From: Palsa-1150 sp036490515
GTDB lineage: Bacteria; Myxococcota_A; Polyangia; Polyangiales; Polyangiaceae
Length of the DNA stretch: 64,000 nt
Reading direction: 5' to 3'
Assembly (NCBI GenBank): GCA_036490515.1
Contig: DASXDU010000026.1
Coordinates: forward strand, 3,168-67,167
Numbering within the stretch: position 1 is the stretch's first letter; the number at the start of each line of letters is the position of its first letter. The notes under the pieces were generated by a model. That model was given only the letters and a program-made list of their open reading frames with translations, was not told where the DNA came from and did no database searches. Made by a program: the position numbers and the translations under genes. This document shows, in pieces, positions 1 to 8,724 of the stretch.

Positions 1-1933
1 CGACGTAGCGCGCGACGAGCCTGTCCGCGGCGTCCTTGTCGTTCTTCGCCTTGAGCGTCGCCACGACCTTCATCAGCTTCTCGAAGGCGGCGGGGAACTT
101 CTCCCAGTGGACGGCGAACGCGCCGCGGTCCGCGCCGTTGGCCGCCGCCGCGGCCGGGTCGAAGGCGAGCGCCCCCTCGTCGAGGAGGAAGCCCACCTGG
201 ATGGCCGAGAGCTGCGAGTACGGCTGGTCCTCGGACCCCGAGTGGACGCCCGTCGAGATGTGCCGGAGGGCCCACGAGAGCCACGCCGCATACGCCTGCC
301 TCTGGAGCTCGGGGGCCACGACGCTCTTCTTCGCGAGCCAGTCGAGCCAGTACATCGCGCCCGTCTCGGCCTTGAGCTCCTCGAGCATCGAGGCGAGCCC
401 GCCGCCGAAGACGGCGTCGCCGCGCTTGCCGCGGAACGCGTACGTGTACGTCGGTCCGAGGTTGTGGGTCGCCTCGTGCAGGATGGTCCCCACGAGCGCG
501 GGCTCGTCGTCCGGTGTCCATGCCTTCGCGGACTCCACGTCGAGGAGCGACTCGATGCGCTTTCGCGCGAACGCCTTGCTGTCCGGGTCGGTGCCGATGT
601 TCGTCATCGCGACCGTGCGCCCGCGCCCCTCCTGCTCGACCTTGCCCCAGTTCGGGAGGCTCTCGCCGGCCGTCGCGCCCGTCGGCTGCCGGTCGTCCCC
701 CGCGTTGAGCACGACCTGGATGAAGTCCGGGAGGTGGAAGGTCACCTTGCGCGCCCGGTACGGCGGACCGACGAGCGCCGCGAGCGCGCGCTCCATCTCG
801 TCCTCGAGCGGCGTGAGCTTCGACTGCCATCGCACCGAGCCCGGGTCGATGCGCGCGAGGTTCAGGTGGAACTGCGCCTTCAGGTTGCACGGATCGGTGA
901 GCACCTCGTCGGGTGCGACCCGCAGGTACCACTTCGAGTTCTGCGCGTTCATCCTCGACCACGCCTCGTCGGCGGGCCCCCAGTCGTCCGTCGTGAAGCT
1001 GCGCGCCGCCGCCTCGAGGTACGCGCGAAGAGCCGCCTCGCCGGGCTCCGTCTCGTCCGCCGCGGCCGCCCGGAGCTCCGCCGCGATCGCCTTCATCGGG
1101 CCTGCGTACGCCTGCGAGTAGGGCACGCTGACGAGCTTTCCGTCCTTCTCGCGGACGACGCCGAAGTGGTCCGCCACGACGGCCTTCGCGTCGGGCCGCT
1201 TCTGGAGCGCGGCGCAGAAGCCGGGATCCGCCTCGAGCGACGCGGGGTACGCGTCGTCGAGCGGCTTGGGCGCGCCGGGGATGGCCGAGCACGCCGGGTC
1301 CTTCCGCGTCTTCGCGCCCGCGCACGCGGGGCCCCAGTCGCGCCGGAAGAGGCTCTGGCTCGACGCATCGTCCGCCGGGACGCGCGACGCGAGGGCCGCA
1401 CTCCCGCGCATCGTCGCGTAGATGTCGTCGATCGCGCGCGCTGCGACGAGCATGTGCTCGAGGAGCTTCTTGTCGGCCGCCGAGCCGGATCGAAGGTCCG
1501 AGTGGAGCATCGTCACGGCGCCCTGGTCGAGGTCCTCGCCCACGAGGTGGCGGCGGGTGGCCTCCTCGGACGAGAGACCCGGCGCGCTCACGCCCGGGTC
1601 GTACGCGAGGATGGCGGCGATGCCGCGGGCGACGTCGACCGAGCCGGACGTCGGATAGAAGAGGAGCGTCTTCACCTCGTCCGGATCGGGCACGCCGTCG
1701 CCGTCGCCGTCGGTGGCCCAGAAGAGCGGGAGGTCGAGGCGCACCGCGAAGCGGTTGAAGTCGGCGCGCGAGAGCGTCCGCGGCGGCGGAGGAGCCGGTG
1801 CAGGCGGGGCCGCCGCGACGGGAGGCGGCGGAGGCGGGGCGGCCGGAGGCGCGGTCTCGGCGCTCTCGCAGGCGACGGCGAGGGGCAGCAGCGCGGCGAG
1901 TGGAAGGAGACGGCGGAGGAGAGCTCGGCTCAT
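1..1933 (-). CDS. M49-like (DPP III-related) zincin metallopeptidase lipoprotein, 3' end cut by window edge
   Basis: The ATG at 1933 opens a lipoprotein signal with lipobox LAVA-C (Cys22), followed by an Ala/Pro-rich linker. HEATHNLGP at about residues 486-494 supplies a HExxH zinc motif and EELKAE at about 518-523 supplies the third ligand. This arrangement (HE..H.LGP followed by EE..A[ED]) matches bacterial relatives of peptidase family M49, dipeptidyl-peptidase III. The protein would therefore be an exported, membrane-anchored zinc peptidase. An Asp-rich DGDGDGVPDPDE segment near residues 75-86 looks like a calcium-binding thrombospondin-3-type loop. At least 644 codons are present and the stop lies beyond base 1. 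The family call is fairly firm; the substrate is unknown. Confidence 0.75.
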   Translation of the reverse strand, partial: MSRALLRRLLPLAALLPLAVACESAETAPPAAPPPPPPVAAAPPAPAPPPPRTLSRADFNRFAVRLDLPLFWATDGDGDGVPDPDEVKTLLFYPTSGSVDVARGIAAILAYDPGVSAPGLSSEEATRRHLVGEDLDQGAVTMLHSDLRSGSAADKKLLEHMLVAARAIDDIYATMRGSAALASRVPADDASSQSLFRRDWGPACAGAKTRKDPACSAIPGAPKPLDDAYPASLEADPGFCAALQKRPDAKAVVADHFGVVREKDGKLVSVPYSQAYAGPMKAIAAELRAAAADETEPGEAALRAYLEAAARSFTTDDWGPADEAWSRMNAQNSKWYLRVAPDEVLTDPCNLKAQFHLNLARIDPGSVRWQSKLTPLEDEMERALAALVGPPYRARKVTFHLPDFIQVVLNAGDDRQPTGATAGESLPNWGKVEQEGRGRTVAMTNIGTDPDSKAFARKRIESLLDVESAKAWTPDDEPALVGTILHEATHNLGPTYTYAFRGKRGDAVFGGGLASMLEELKAETGAMYWLDWLAKKSVVAPELQRQAYAAWLSWALRHISTGVHSGSEDQPYSQLSAIQVGFLLDEGALAFDPAAAAANGADRGAFAVHWEKFPAAFEKLMKVVATLKAKNDKDAADRLVARYV

Positions 1934-2090
1934 GGCGGCCGCATCTTAGTCCCGAGCTCGGCTCGCGCGGCACGCTCGTCGCATCCCTCAAGGTTCGTCC
2001 CCGAAGTGCCGTTTGAATGGACAGGGCCGCCGTCGCATCGATCTCAGGCAGCCACCCAACCCTCCACCCTTCTCCGGAAGAGGTGCCACG

Positions 2091-2810
2091 TTGAAGTCCA
2101 CGCCAACCCTCGGTGCGGCCGCGTTCGCGGTCGCCGCGCTCGTCACGTCGTTCCCGGCTGCCGCCCAGGCCCCGCCCGATCCGCCGACCTCGCCCGACAC
2201 GTCGACGACGGGCACCGCCTCCGTCACGTTCGGCTCCCCGGCGGAGGCCACAGTCGGGACCGACGCGCCCGCCGACGAGAAACCCACGCGCCGCCGCGAC
2301 GACTCCGTTCACGTCGGCGTCCTCGGCGGCGTCGGGTTCCCGCGCCCCCTCGGCGTCGAGGCGATCCTTCAGCTCGACGGCCTCGTTCTCTTCGGCGCCG
2401 AGTACAGCGCGCTGCCGACGGTCGACGTCTCCGGCGTGAACACGAGCCTCTGGGCCGTCGCAGGCGACATCCGCGTTTTCCCCGCGCGGAGCGGCTTCTT
2501 CGTCGGGCTGCGCGCCGGGCGCCAGCACCTCGCCGAGCAGGGGAGCATCGCCGTGACGGGCGTGGGCACGTTCTCCGCCGGCCAGACGGCCGACACCACG
2601 TTCGTGAATCCGCGCATGGGGTTTCTCTGGACGTGGCGGCCCTTCGCGCTCGGCATCGACGCCGGCGTGCAGATCCCCGTCTCGACGACCGCCGCGAGCA
2701 CCGTCCCGGCGCAGATCCAGCTGCCGGCCGCGGTCACGGAGGCGACCCACCTCCTCAGCCAGCAGGTCCTGCCCACGATCGATCTCCTCCGCATCGGCGT
2801 CGTCATGTGA
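2091..2810 (+). CDS. Exported hypothetical, probable outer-membrane beta-barrel-like protein
   Basis: I start at TTG 2091, preceded by GGAAGAGG, rather than at an in-frame ATG 26 codons upstream. The TTG gives a clean signal peptide ending in AAAQA; the longer N-terminus is basic and Pro-rich. The 239-residue product has a low-complexity Pro/Thr/Asp stretch and then alternating hydrophobic and polar strands with many Gly and aromatic residues. This looks like a small beta-barrel or other beta-rich envelope protein. It lies 24 nt before the TerB-like gene on the same strand. No specific family is recognised. Confidence 0.6.
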   Translation: MKSTPTLGAAAFAVAALVTSFPAAAQAPPDPPTSPDTSTTGTASVTFGSPAEATVGTDAPADEKPTRRRDDSVHVGVLGGVGFPRPLGVEAILQLDGLVLFGAEYSALPTVDVSGVNTSLWAVAGDIRVFPARSGFFVGLRAGRQHLAEQGSIAVTGVGTFSAGQTADTTFVNPRMGFLWTWRPFALGIDAGVQIPVSTTAASTVPAQIQLPAAVTEATHLLSQQVLPTIDLLRIGVVM

Positions 2811-2834
2811 TTCGACTGCGCGTATCCTGGCGCG

Positions 2835-3326
2835 ATGCGAAGGTTGACGATCTCCTGCCAGGCCTGCGTCGAGGCGCTCGCGGTCCTGGTGACGATGGCG
2901 TGGGCGGATGGGCGGCTCGAGGACTCCGAGCGCGCGGGCGTGCTCGGCGCCGCGAAGGTGCTGAACCTCTCGAAGGAGATGCGCGACCGTGTGAACGACC
3001 TGCTGGCCAAGCCCGTCCCGGTCGACCAGATCCTCTTCGACACCCTGTCGGCGCGCGACCGCGCGTTCCTCTACGTCGCCGCGGCGTGGATGGCGGGCGT
3101 CGACGAAGACGTCGACCCCAAGGAGCGGGAGGTCCTCGATCGCGCGGCGTCCGCGCTCGGGTACACGCCGGAGCGCCGTGCGGAGCTCGACGCGATCGCC
3201 CGCGACATCGAGCCTGCGAAGAACGGCGGCCGCGACTGGGCGCAGGAGATCGAGCGCCTCTTCCGCGCCATCCCCGCGCACCTCGAGGAGGGCTCTGCCG
3301 AGGAAATCGAGGTCGTCTTCGAGTAG
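2835..3326 (+). CDS. TerB-like (DUF533-type) helical protein
   Basis: The 163-residue all-helical protein follows the TerB pattern: a hydrophobic helix, the AWADG acidic turn (about residues 28-32), a second acidic turn at DEDVDPKE, and a closing helix ending in acidic residues. TerB-fold proteins bind metal through such acidic residues and often sit near envelope or stress genes. There is no signal peptide, so it is probably cytoplasmic. It could share a transcript with the upstream envelope gene. Fold assignment is reasonable; the role is unknown. Confidence 0.65.
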   Translation: MRRLTISCQACVEALAVLVTMAWADGRLEDSERAGVLGAAKVLNLSKEMRDRVNDLLAKPVPVDQILFDTLSARDRAFLYVAAAWMAGVDEDVDPKEREVLDRAASALGYTPERRAELDAIARDIEPAKNGGRDWAQEIERLFRAIPAHLEEGSAEEIEVVFE

Positions 3327-3348
3327 CGCCCGCGCCCGCGAAGCTCTC

Positions 3349-3846
3349 CTAGTACCGAATCGTGAACTTGCCCGTCTTCGGGCTGAGGTCCCACCTCTGG
3401 CCCTCGACGAAGTCCTGGACGCAGCGCGCGACCTTCGTGTCCGGCGGGTCCGTGTCCACGTCGACCGCGGTCGCCTTGCCGAGCTTCACCGTGAGCTTCA
3501 CCGTCACCTTCATCGTGTCCGGCGCTCCGCACGCGGCGAGGTAGTGGCCGTCGACGAGCGGCGCGCCGAGCTGCGCGCTCGAGAGCGGGGCCGCCTGCCT
3601 CTTTCGCCGCGGTCCGGCGTCCGTCCTCCCTCCGTCCGCGCTCGCGGCCCCGCCGTCGCTCGCCGCAGCCTCGTCCGGCCCGCCGTCGTCGGGCAGCGCG
3701 ACCGCCGACGAGACGGCCGACGCGACCCCGCTCAGCGCCCGGTTCAGCGACGGGGCCCTCCCGCTCGCGACGACCGCCGCAACGATCGCTCCGGCAGCCA
3801 CGAGGACCGCCAGCACCGCCACGGCGCGGAGCGCACCGGTGGACAC
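3349..3846 (-). CDS. Membrane-anchored protein with AgmX/PglI (TonB-like) C-terminal domain
   Basis: The GTG at 3846 follows the MoxR stop by 11 nt and encodes one N-terminal membrane anchor (about residues 5-28), a low-complexity Asp/Gly/Ala linker, and a C-terminal domain with two cysteines and a terminal FTIRY. The C-terminal pattern (Cys, strand repeats, DTKVARCVQDFV, terminal aromatic) resembles the AgmX/PglI C-terminal domain of myxobacterial gliding and envelope proteins. The 165-residue product should lie in the periplasm, anchored in the inner membrane. It occupies the position downstream of MoxR where a DUF58 protein is usual. Confidence 0.6.
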   Translation of the reverse strand: MSTGALRAVAVLAVLVAAGAIVAAVVASGRAPSLNRALSGVASAVSSAVALPDDGGPDEAAASDGGAASADGGRTDAGPRRKRQAAPLSSAQLGAPLVDGHYLAACGAPDTMKVTVKLTVKLGKATAVDVDTDPPDTKVARCVQDFVEGQRWDLSPKTGKFTIRY

Positions 3847-3857
3847 GTGCCCGGCCG

Positions 3858-4817
3858 TCAGGCGGCCAGCCGGGGCACCGGCACCGCGCGCAGGATGTCC
3901 TCGATGCGCTCGTCCGCCGAGGTCCCCTGGAGCTGCGCGTCGGGGTGGAGCATCACGCGGTGCCGGAGGACGGCCGCGACCATCGGCTTCACGTCGTCCG
4001 GCGTGACGAAGGGGCGGCCCTCGCTCGCGGCGATCACCTGCGCCGCCTTGAGCAGCGCGATGCTCGCGCGCGGGCTTGCCCCGAGCTCGATGGCCTTGTC
4101 GTCGCGGGTCCGGCGCACGAGCTCGACGATGTACGTGATGACGGCGTCGTCTACGCGGACGCTCCCGGCGAGGTGCTGCATCGCCGCGATCTCCTGCGGC
4201 GAGGTCATCGCGCGCAGCCCCGAGAGGTCGGTCGGGTCGAAGCCGTCGGCGTGGTGGCGCACGATCGTGCGCTCGACCTCGGGGGGCGGGTCGTTGACGG
4301 TGAGCTTGAAGAGGAATCGATCGAGCTGCGCCTCGGGAAGCGGGTACGTCCCCTGCGACTCGACGGGGTTCTGCGTGGCGACGACGACGAACGGGGCGGG
4401 GAGGGCGCGCGACGTGCCGTCGACGGTGACCTGGTGGTCCTGCATCGCCTCGAGCAGCGCGCTCTGCGTCTTGGCGGGGGCGCGGTTGATCTCGTCCGCG
4501 AGGAGGAGCTGCGCGAAGATGGGCCCGGCCACGAACGTGAACTGCCCCGTCTCGCGGCTGTAGACGCTCGACCCCGTGATGTCGCTCGGCATGAGGTCGG
4601 GCGTGAACTGGATGCGCTTGAACGCGCACCCGCTGACGACCGCGAGCGTGCGCGCGACGAGCGTCTTGCCGAGCCCCGGCGCCCCCTCGACCAGGACGTG
4701 CCCCTTCGCCACGGTCGCGACGAGGAGGCCGTCCACGAGCTCTTGCTGCCCGACGACGACGCGCGCCATCTCCTGCCGGATGCGGTCGAAGGTCTGCTGA
4801 AAGAGGTTCGCGTCCAC
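3858..4817 (-). CDS. MoxR-family AAA+ ATPase
   Basis: The 319-residue protein carries Walker A GAPGLGKT (residues 45-52), Walker B LLLADEINR (about 104-112), the sensor ATQNP and an arginine-rich sensor 2 region near GASPRAS. This is the standard MoxR arrangement and length. MoxR ATPases act as chaperones that mature or insert cofactors into envelope and VWA-domain complexes. The GTG start at 4817 is chosen because GGAGAAGG lies just upstream and the AAA+ domain begins immediately. It sits in the RDD/SpoIIM/DUF4129 operon. The family is certain; the client is unknown. Confidence 0.93.
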   Translation of the reverse strand: MDANLFQQTFDRIRQEMARVVVGQQELVDGLLVATVAKGHVLVEGAPGLGKTLVARTLAVVSGCAFKRIQFTPDLMPSDITGSSVYSRETGQFTFVAGPIFAQLLLADEINRAPAKTQSALLEAMQDHQVTVDGTSRALPAPFVVVATQNPVESQGTYPLPEAQLDRFLFKLTVNDPPPEVERTIVRHHADGFDPTDLSGLRAMTSPQEIAAMQHLAGSVRVDDAVITYIVELVRRTRDDKAIELGASPRASIALLKAAQVIAASEGRPFVTPDDVKPMVAAVLRHRVMLHPDAQLQGTSADERIEDILRAVPVPRLAA

Positions 4818-4843
4818 GTGTCCGTCCCTTCTCCTTCTCTCTT

Positions 4844-7648
4844 CTACGCGCGATCCTGCGCCATCGCCGCGGAAACCACCGCGCTGAGCTCGTGCAGCAC
4901 CGTCATCTCGTCGCCGAGCGGAGGCGCGCCCGCCTTCGCCTGAACCGCGCGCGTCCAGAGGCGCTGCGCGACCTCGACGGGGATGCGCGCGCGCGACGCC
5001 ACGAAGGCGGCGACGTCGCTCGTCCCGCGTGGCATGCGCGCGCGGAGGCGACCGTCCGCGAAGCGCGCGTACGCGGCGAGCGCGTGGGGCGCGTTGCGGG
5101 TGCGCGCATAGAGCGCGCCGACGGCCTCCACGTGCTCGGCGAACGCACGCCGCCGCGGAGGCGCCGACGGCTTCGGCCGCGCGAGGCGGATCCCCACGGC
5201 GAAGAAGAGGACCAGCGTCGCCACGAGCGCATGGACCAGGCCCGTGCCGAGACCCGCGCGCAGGAGCGCGGCCACCGGCGTCCCCGGAGGCGACATCCCG
5301 TCCTCGGCGTCGGCCATCCGCATCTCGAGCCGGTCGGCGCTGGAGAAGATCGCCACCATCGCCGCCGCGTTTCCGGGCCGCGCGATCCCCGCGTTTCGCA
5401 TCAGCTCGTCGCTCGCGATCCCCAGCACGAACCCCTTTCCGTGCGCGAGCACCGCCGCGTACGTCATCCCGTCCGGGAACGTCGCCACGCGTTCGACCGC
5501 CTTCTTGAACCCCAGCGCGTATCCCTCGACGAGCTGCCCCTTCTCGGTCGTGCGGGCGTACACGCCGCTGCTGCCGCCGCTGCCCGGAGCCGCGCTGCTC
5601 GTCCCCGCGTCGTCGTCGTCGTCTTCGGCCTCCTCGCCCTCCTCCTCGTCGTCGCTCGGTGCCGACCGCGCGAGCAGGCGCTTGGCCGTCACGTCGTACG
5701 GCGCCTTCGCCGACGCCATGGTCGCCCCGAACTGCTTCGGCCACTCGAAGGGGTTCCCGGCGAGGACGAGGACGCCCCCCTCCTTCACCCACGCGGCCAG
5801 GTGATCGCGCGTGTCGTCGTCGAGGTCCGTCTTCGTGAGGTCCACGACGACCGCAGCCTCGCGCTCGCCCGCCTTGGGCATCGGCAGAGAGGCGAGCGAC
5901 GTCCGGAGGGGCAGCACCGTCACTCCCTGCCGCCGCAGGACGTCGAGGAACACCTCGCCTCCCGCCGGGTCGTCGCCCGCGCGAGGGATCGACTTCGCCG
6001 CGCCGCCGCACCCGAGGGCGCCCGCCAGGAGCACGGCGAGCAGCATCACCGGGACGGCGCGCACGATCGCCATCGCGCGCTGCGCCGCCCGCGTCGCGGC
6101 CTCCATCGTCGCCGCCTCGCCGCCGAACTGGACGCGGTCGACTTCGCGGACGATGTCGCGCAGGACGGGCTTCGCGTTCGGGTCGGCGCACGCCCGCACG
6201 TACTCGCCGTTCGTGCGGTCCCGCGCGATGCGCACCGCGCCGCGCTTGTCGAGCGCGCGCAGGCTCGCCGCGAGGTAGTGCTGCAGCGCGGCCGCGAACT
6301 GCCCCGCGCGGGCCAGCTCGTTCGCGCGCGCGAGCAAGGCCTCCTCGTCGGTGGTGGTGGGGAGCGCGAAGACGAACGGCTGCTCCGCGGGGAGCGGCGC
6401 GCGGCCCTCCTTCTTCTCGTCGGGGCGATCCTCGCGCCGCATGCGCGCGATGGCGCGCACTACGGGGATCAGGATCGCGAGGACGAGCGCCCCGACGAGG
6501 GCCCACAGGACGACCTGCGCGATCGTCGCGACCACGCCGGGCAGCGACGCGAGGTGAGGAAACCACCGCCACCACGGGGTCGAGGACGACGACGGCGGAG
6601 GCGCTGCCGTCTTCGCGCACTCGGCGGCGAAGCCCGCACAGTCCGGGATCGCCGTGGCGTTCGCGCAGAGATCGCGCGCCTGGCCGGAGAGGGGTGTCCG
6701 CGGTTCGCGGCAGAACGTGTAGTCGCCGTCGTGGATCGCGGCGTCGACGTCGGACTGCGCGCGCCCCGGGTCGAGCACCGCGTGAGCGGGGGAGGCCACG
6801 GACAGGATCGCGAGGATCGCCAGCGCCCCCGCGATCCCCCGGCGCATCGGAGGGGCTCCGAGCGCCTTCTCTTGCCTCTCCGCCTCGGCACGCGCCGCGA
6901 TCCCGGCGAATCGCGTCTGGATGTCCCACCCTTCGGTCCGCGTCCGGATGTCGAGGTAGACGAAGAAGCGCGCGGTCTGGAGGAGAGGAAGCACGCTCCA
7001 CCAGCCGACGAGCGCCACCCAGCTGCCGCCCACGCGGAACATCGAGGCGGGGGGCTTCACCTCGAGGATGCCCTGGAGGATCTCGCGGCCCGCAACGTCC
7101 GCGAGCATCGCGGCGCACACCGGGCCGCCCGCGAGGAGGAGCATCGCGAGGACGGCGTCGCCGAAGTGCGCGTTGGCGAGGCGCTGCGCGCGGCCGAGCG
7201 TCGCCCCCACGCCGCCCTGCTCGAGGACGAGGACCTCCACGACGAAGAGGAGGATCGTTCCGAGCCAGAACCACGCGAGCCCGAGGACGAGCGCGCTGGC
7301 CGAGAGCGCGACGAGCTGGAGGATGCGAACGGCGATGACCCCGGGGAGCGAGCGGAGGGCGATGCCGAGCGCCTCGCGCGTGCTGACGGCGTCGGCGAAG
7401 ACGAGGCGCGACGCGAGCGCGACGAACGGGACGCCCGCGAAGCACGTGAAGAAGATGGTCGCCGCCCACCCGAGCCACCACCCGCCGAGCCGCGCGGCGG
7501 CCCACGACGCGGCGAACGCCGGCACGAGGACGACGACCGACATCTTCGCGTAGGCCCACGCGTGCTGCGTGCAGAAGCGCAGCGTGAGGTCGAGGACGTC
7601 GAGCAAGGGGCGCTCGCGGAGCGCCACGCGCGCGCGCATCAGGTCCAT
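4844..7648 (-). CDS. Fused membrane protein: N-terminal membrane segment + DUF4129-like + DUF4350-like
   Basis: One uninterrupted 934-codon frame joins three parts that are usually separate genes. Residues 1-265 form a multi-span membrane module. Residue 268 begins a signal-peptide-like stretch (MRRGIAGALAILAILSVA) followed by a DUF4129-like region with a membrane span near 365-395 and a TPR-like helical end. Residue 526 begins a lipoprotein-like stretch (MAIVRAVPVMLLAVLLAGAL then Cys-Gly-Gly), a DUF4350-like domain, an Asp/Glu-rich insert and a late membrane span. Known MoxR operons encode these modules separately. The start overlaps the SpoIIM-like gene by 10 nt. Either the fusion is real, or ribosomes also start at the internal ATGs. 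Confidence 0.75.
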   Translation of the reverse strand: MDLMRARVALRERPLLDVLDLTLRFCTQHAWAYAKMSVVVLVPAFAASWAAARLGGWWLGWAATIFFTCFAGVPFVALASRLVFADAVSTREALGIALRSLPGVIAVRILQLVALSASALVLGLAWFWLGTILLFVVEVLVLEQGGVGATLGRAQRLANAHFGDAVLAMLLLAGGPVCAAMLADVAGREILQGILEVKPPASMFRVGGSWVALVGWWSVLPLLQTARFFVYLDIRTRTEGWDIQTRFAGIAARAEAERQEKALGAPPMRRGIAGALAILAILSVASPAHAVLDPGRAQSDVDAAIHDGDYTFCREPRTPLSGQARDLCANATAIPDCAGFAAECAKTAAPPPSSSSTPWWRWFPHLASLPGVVATIAQVVLWALVGALVLAILIPVVRAIARMRREDRPDEKKEGRAPLPAEQPFVFALPTTTDEEALLARANELARAGQFAAALQHYLAASLRALDKRGAVRIARDRTNGEYVRACADPNAKPVLRDIVREVDRVQFGGEAATMEAATRAAQRAMAIVRAVPVMLLAVLLAGALGCGGAAKSIPRAGDDPAGGEVFLDVLRRQGVTVLPLRTSLASLPMPKAGEREAAVVVDLTKTDLDDDTRDHLAAWVKEGGVLVLAGNPFEWPKQFGATMASAKAPYDVTAKRLLARSAPSDDEEEGEEAEDDDDDAGTSSAAPGSGGSSGVYARTTEKGQLVEGYALGFKKAVERVATFPDGMTYAAVLAHGKGFVLGIASDELMRNAGIARPGNAAAMVAIFSSADRLEMRMADAEDGMSPPGTPVAALLRAGLGTGLVHALVATLVLFFAVGIRLARPKPSAPPRRRAFAEHVEAVGALYARTRNAPHALAAYARFADGRLRARMPRGTSDVAAFVASRARIPVEVAQRLWTRAVQAKAGAPPLGDEMTVLHELSAVVSAAMAQDRA

Positions 7649-8724
7649 CGGTCGATGCCCTCCGCCCGCTCCGCGTCGGCAGCCGCGTCCGAGCCTCGCC
7701 CCGCGAGGACGATGTAGGCCATGACCAGGACGAACATCGCCCCGCCCACGCTCCGCTTCACGATCGCGGGCAGCGACGACGACGACCAGAACCCCTCGAC
7801 CGCCGCCGCCATGAAGAGCATGACCGCCGCGCCGAAGACGATGACGACGACGCTCTTCGCGGTCGCCTGGAGCGCCGCAACGCGCGTGCGATCTCCGGGC
7901 GCGACGACCGACCAGCCGAGCGCCATCCCCGCGCCGCCCGCGAGGACGATGGCCCCGAGCTCGAGCGAGCCGTGGCCGACCACGAACGTGAGGATGTTGT
8001 CGCCCGCGCCGTGCGTCACGACGTACCCCATGATGGCGCCCGTCGAGAGGCCGTTCTGCACCAGGTAGAAGGCCGAGCCGAGCCCGAAGAAGAGCCCCGT
8101 CGCGAAGCAGCGGAGCGCGATGCCGACGTTGTTGTTCACGTAGAAGCCGGCCATCGCGGCGTCGAGCCCCGTCGCGCGGCCCGAGGAGAACCCCTCCTTG
8201 TACGCGTCGACGAGCGGGCGGAGCTGCGCCTCGGGGACGATGCGGACGGCGAACCCCGGGTCGTCCAGCGTCGCGAGCAGGCCTGCGAAGAACGGCACGA
8301 AGAAGAGGAGGAACGCGAGCAGCATCGCCCCTTTGTGCCGGCGCACGGCGCGCGGGAACGCCTCGACGAAGACGCGCAAGGACGAGCCGCGCCCTCCCGA
8401 GACGCTCCAGCGCCCGCGGTTGTGGCCGTAGAGGACGGCGTGCGCCGCGGCGGCCAGGCCCTGGAGGTAGTCGACGAGCGGAGCGCTGTAGCGCGCGGCC
8501 TCGGCCCGCGCGAGGTCCGCGCAGACGTCCCGGTAGAGGGGCGAGAGCAGCGCGATCTGCTCGGGCAGGAGCGTGCGGAGGCCCTTGCCCTGCGCGGCGC
8601 GGACGAGCGAGTCGAGCTGGTCCCAGTCGCGCTGCCGGCGGCCGGCGAAGGCCCGCTCGGTGAGCGCCGAGACCAGGCGGCGTGACTCGCGCCGCGCGCC
8701 CTCCTGCGGGTCGGTCACCGCCAT
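7639..8724 (-). CDS. SpoIIM-like (stage II sporulation protein M family) membrane protein
   Basis: The 361-residue protein has a soluble helical N-terminus of about 110 residues, then about six membrane spans. It includes the family hallmark around FYVNNNVGIALRCFATGLFF and the following NGLSTGAIMGYV and HGSLELGAI segments. SpoIIM-family proteins outside spore formers occur in MoxR/RDD operons; their biochemical role is not established. The start at 8724 overlaps the end of the RDD gene by 10 nt, which fits translational coupling. The family call is firm. Confidence 0.88.
   Translation of the reverse strand: MAVTDPQEGARRESRRLVSALTERAFAGRRQRDWDQLDSLVRAAQGKGLRTLLPEQIALLSPLYRDVCADLARAEAARYSAPLVDYLQGLAAAAHAVLYGHNRGRWSVSGGRGSSLRVFVEAFPRAVRRHKGAMLLAFLLFFVPFFAGLLATLDDPGFAVRIVPEAQLRPLVDAYKEGFSSGRATGLDAAMAGFYVNNNVGIALRCFATGLFFGLGSAFYLVQNGLSTGAIMGYVVTHGAGDNILTFVVGHGSLELGAIVLAGGAGMALGWSVVAPGDRTRVAALQATAKSVVVIVFGAAVMLFMAAAVEGFWSSSSLPAIVKRSVGGAMFVLVMAYIVLAGRGSDAAADAERAEGIDRWT

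Noticed and set aside
107..3352. Long Arg-rich plus-strand frame of over 1000 codons
   Set aside because: It is the antisense shadow of the metallopeptidase gene and neighbours; Arg-rich composition is typical of high-GC shadow frames.
3858..7559. Long minus-strand frame extending the MoxR gene upstream by about 900 codons
   Set aside because: It reads through the DUF4129/DUF4350 fusion in a wrong frame; MoxR starts at GTG 4817 with a good ribosome site.
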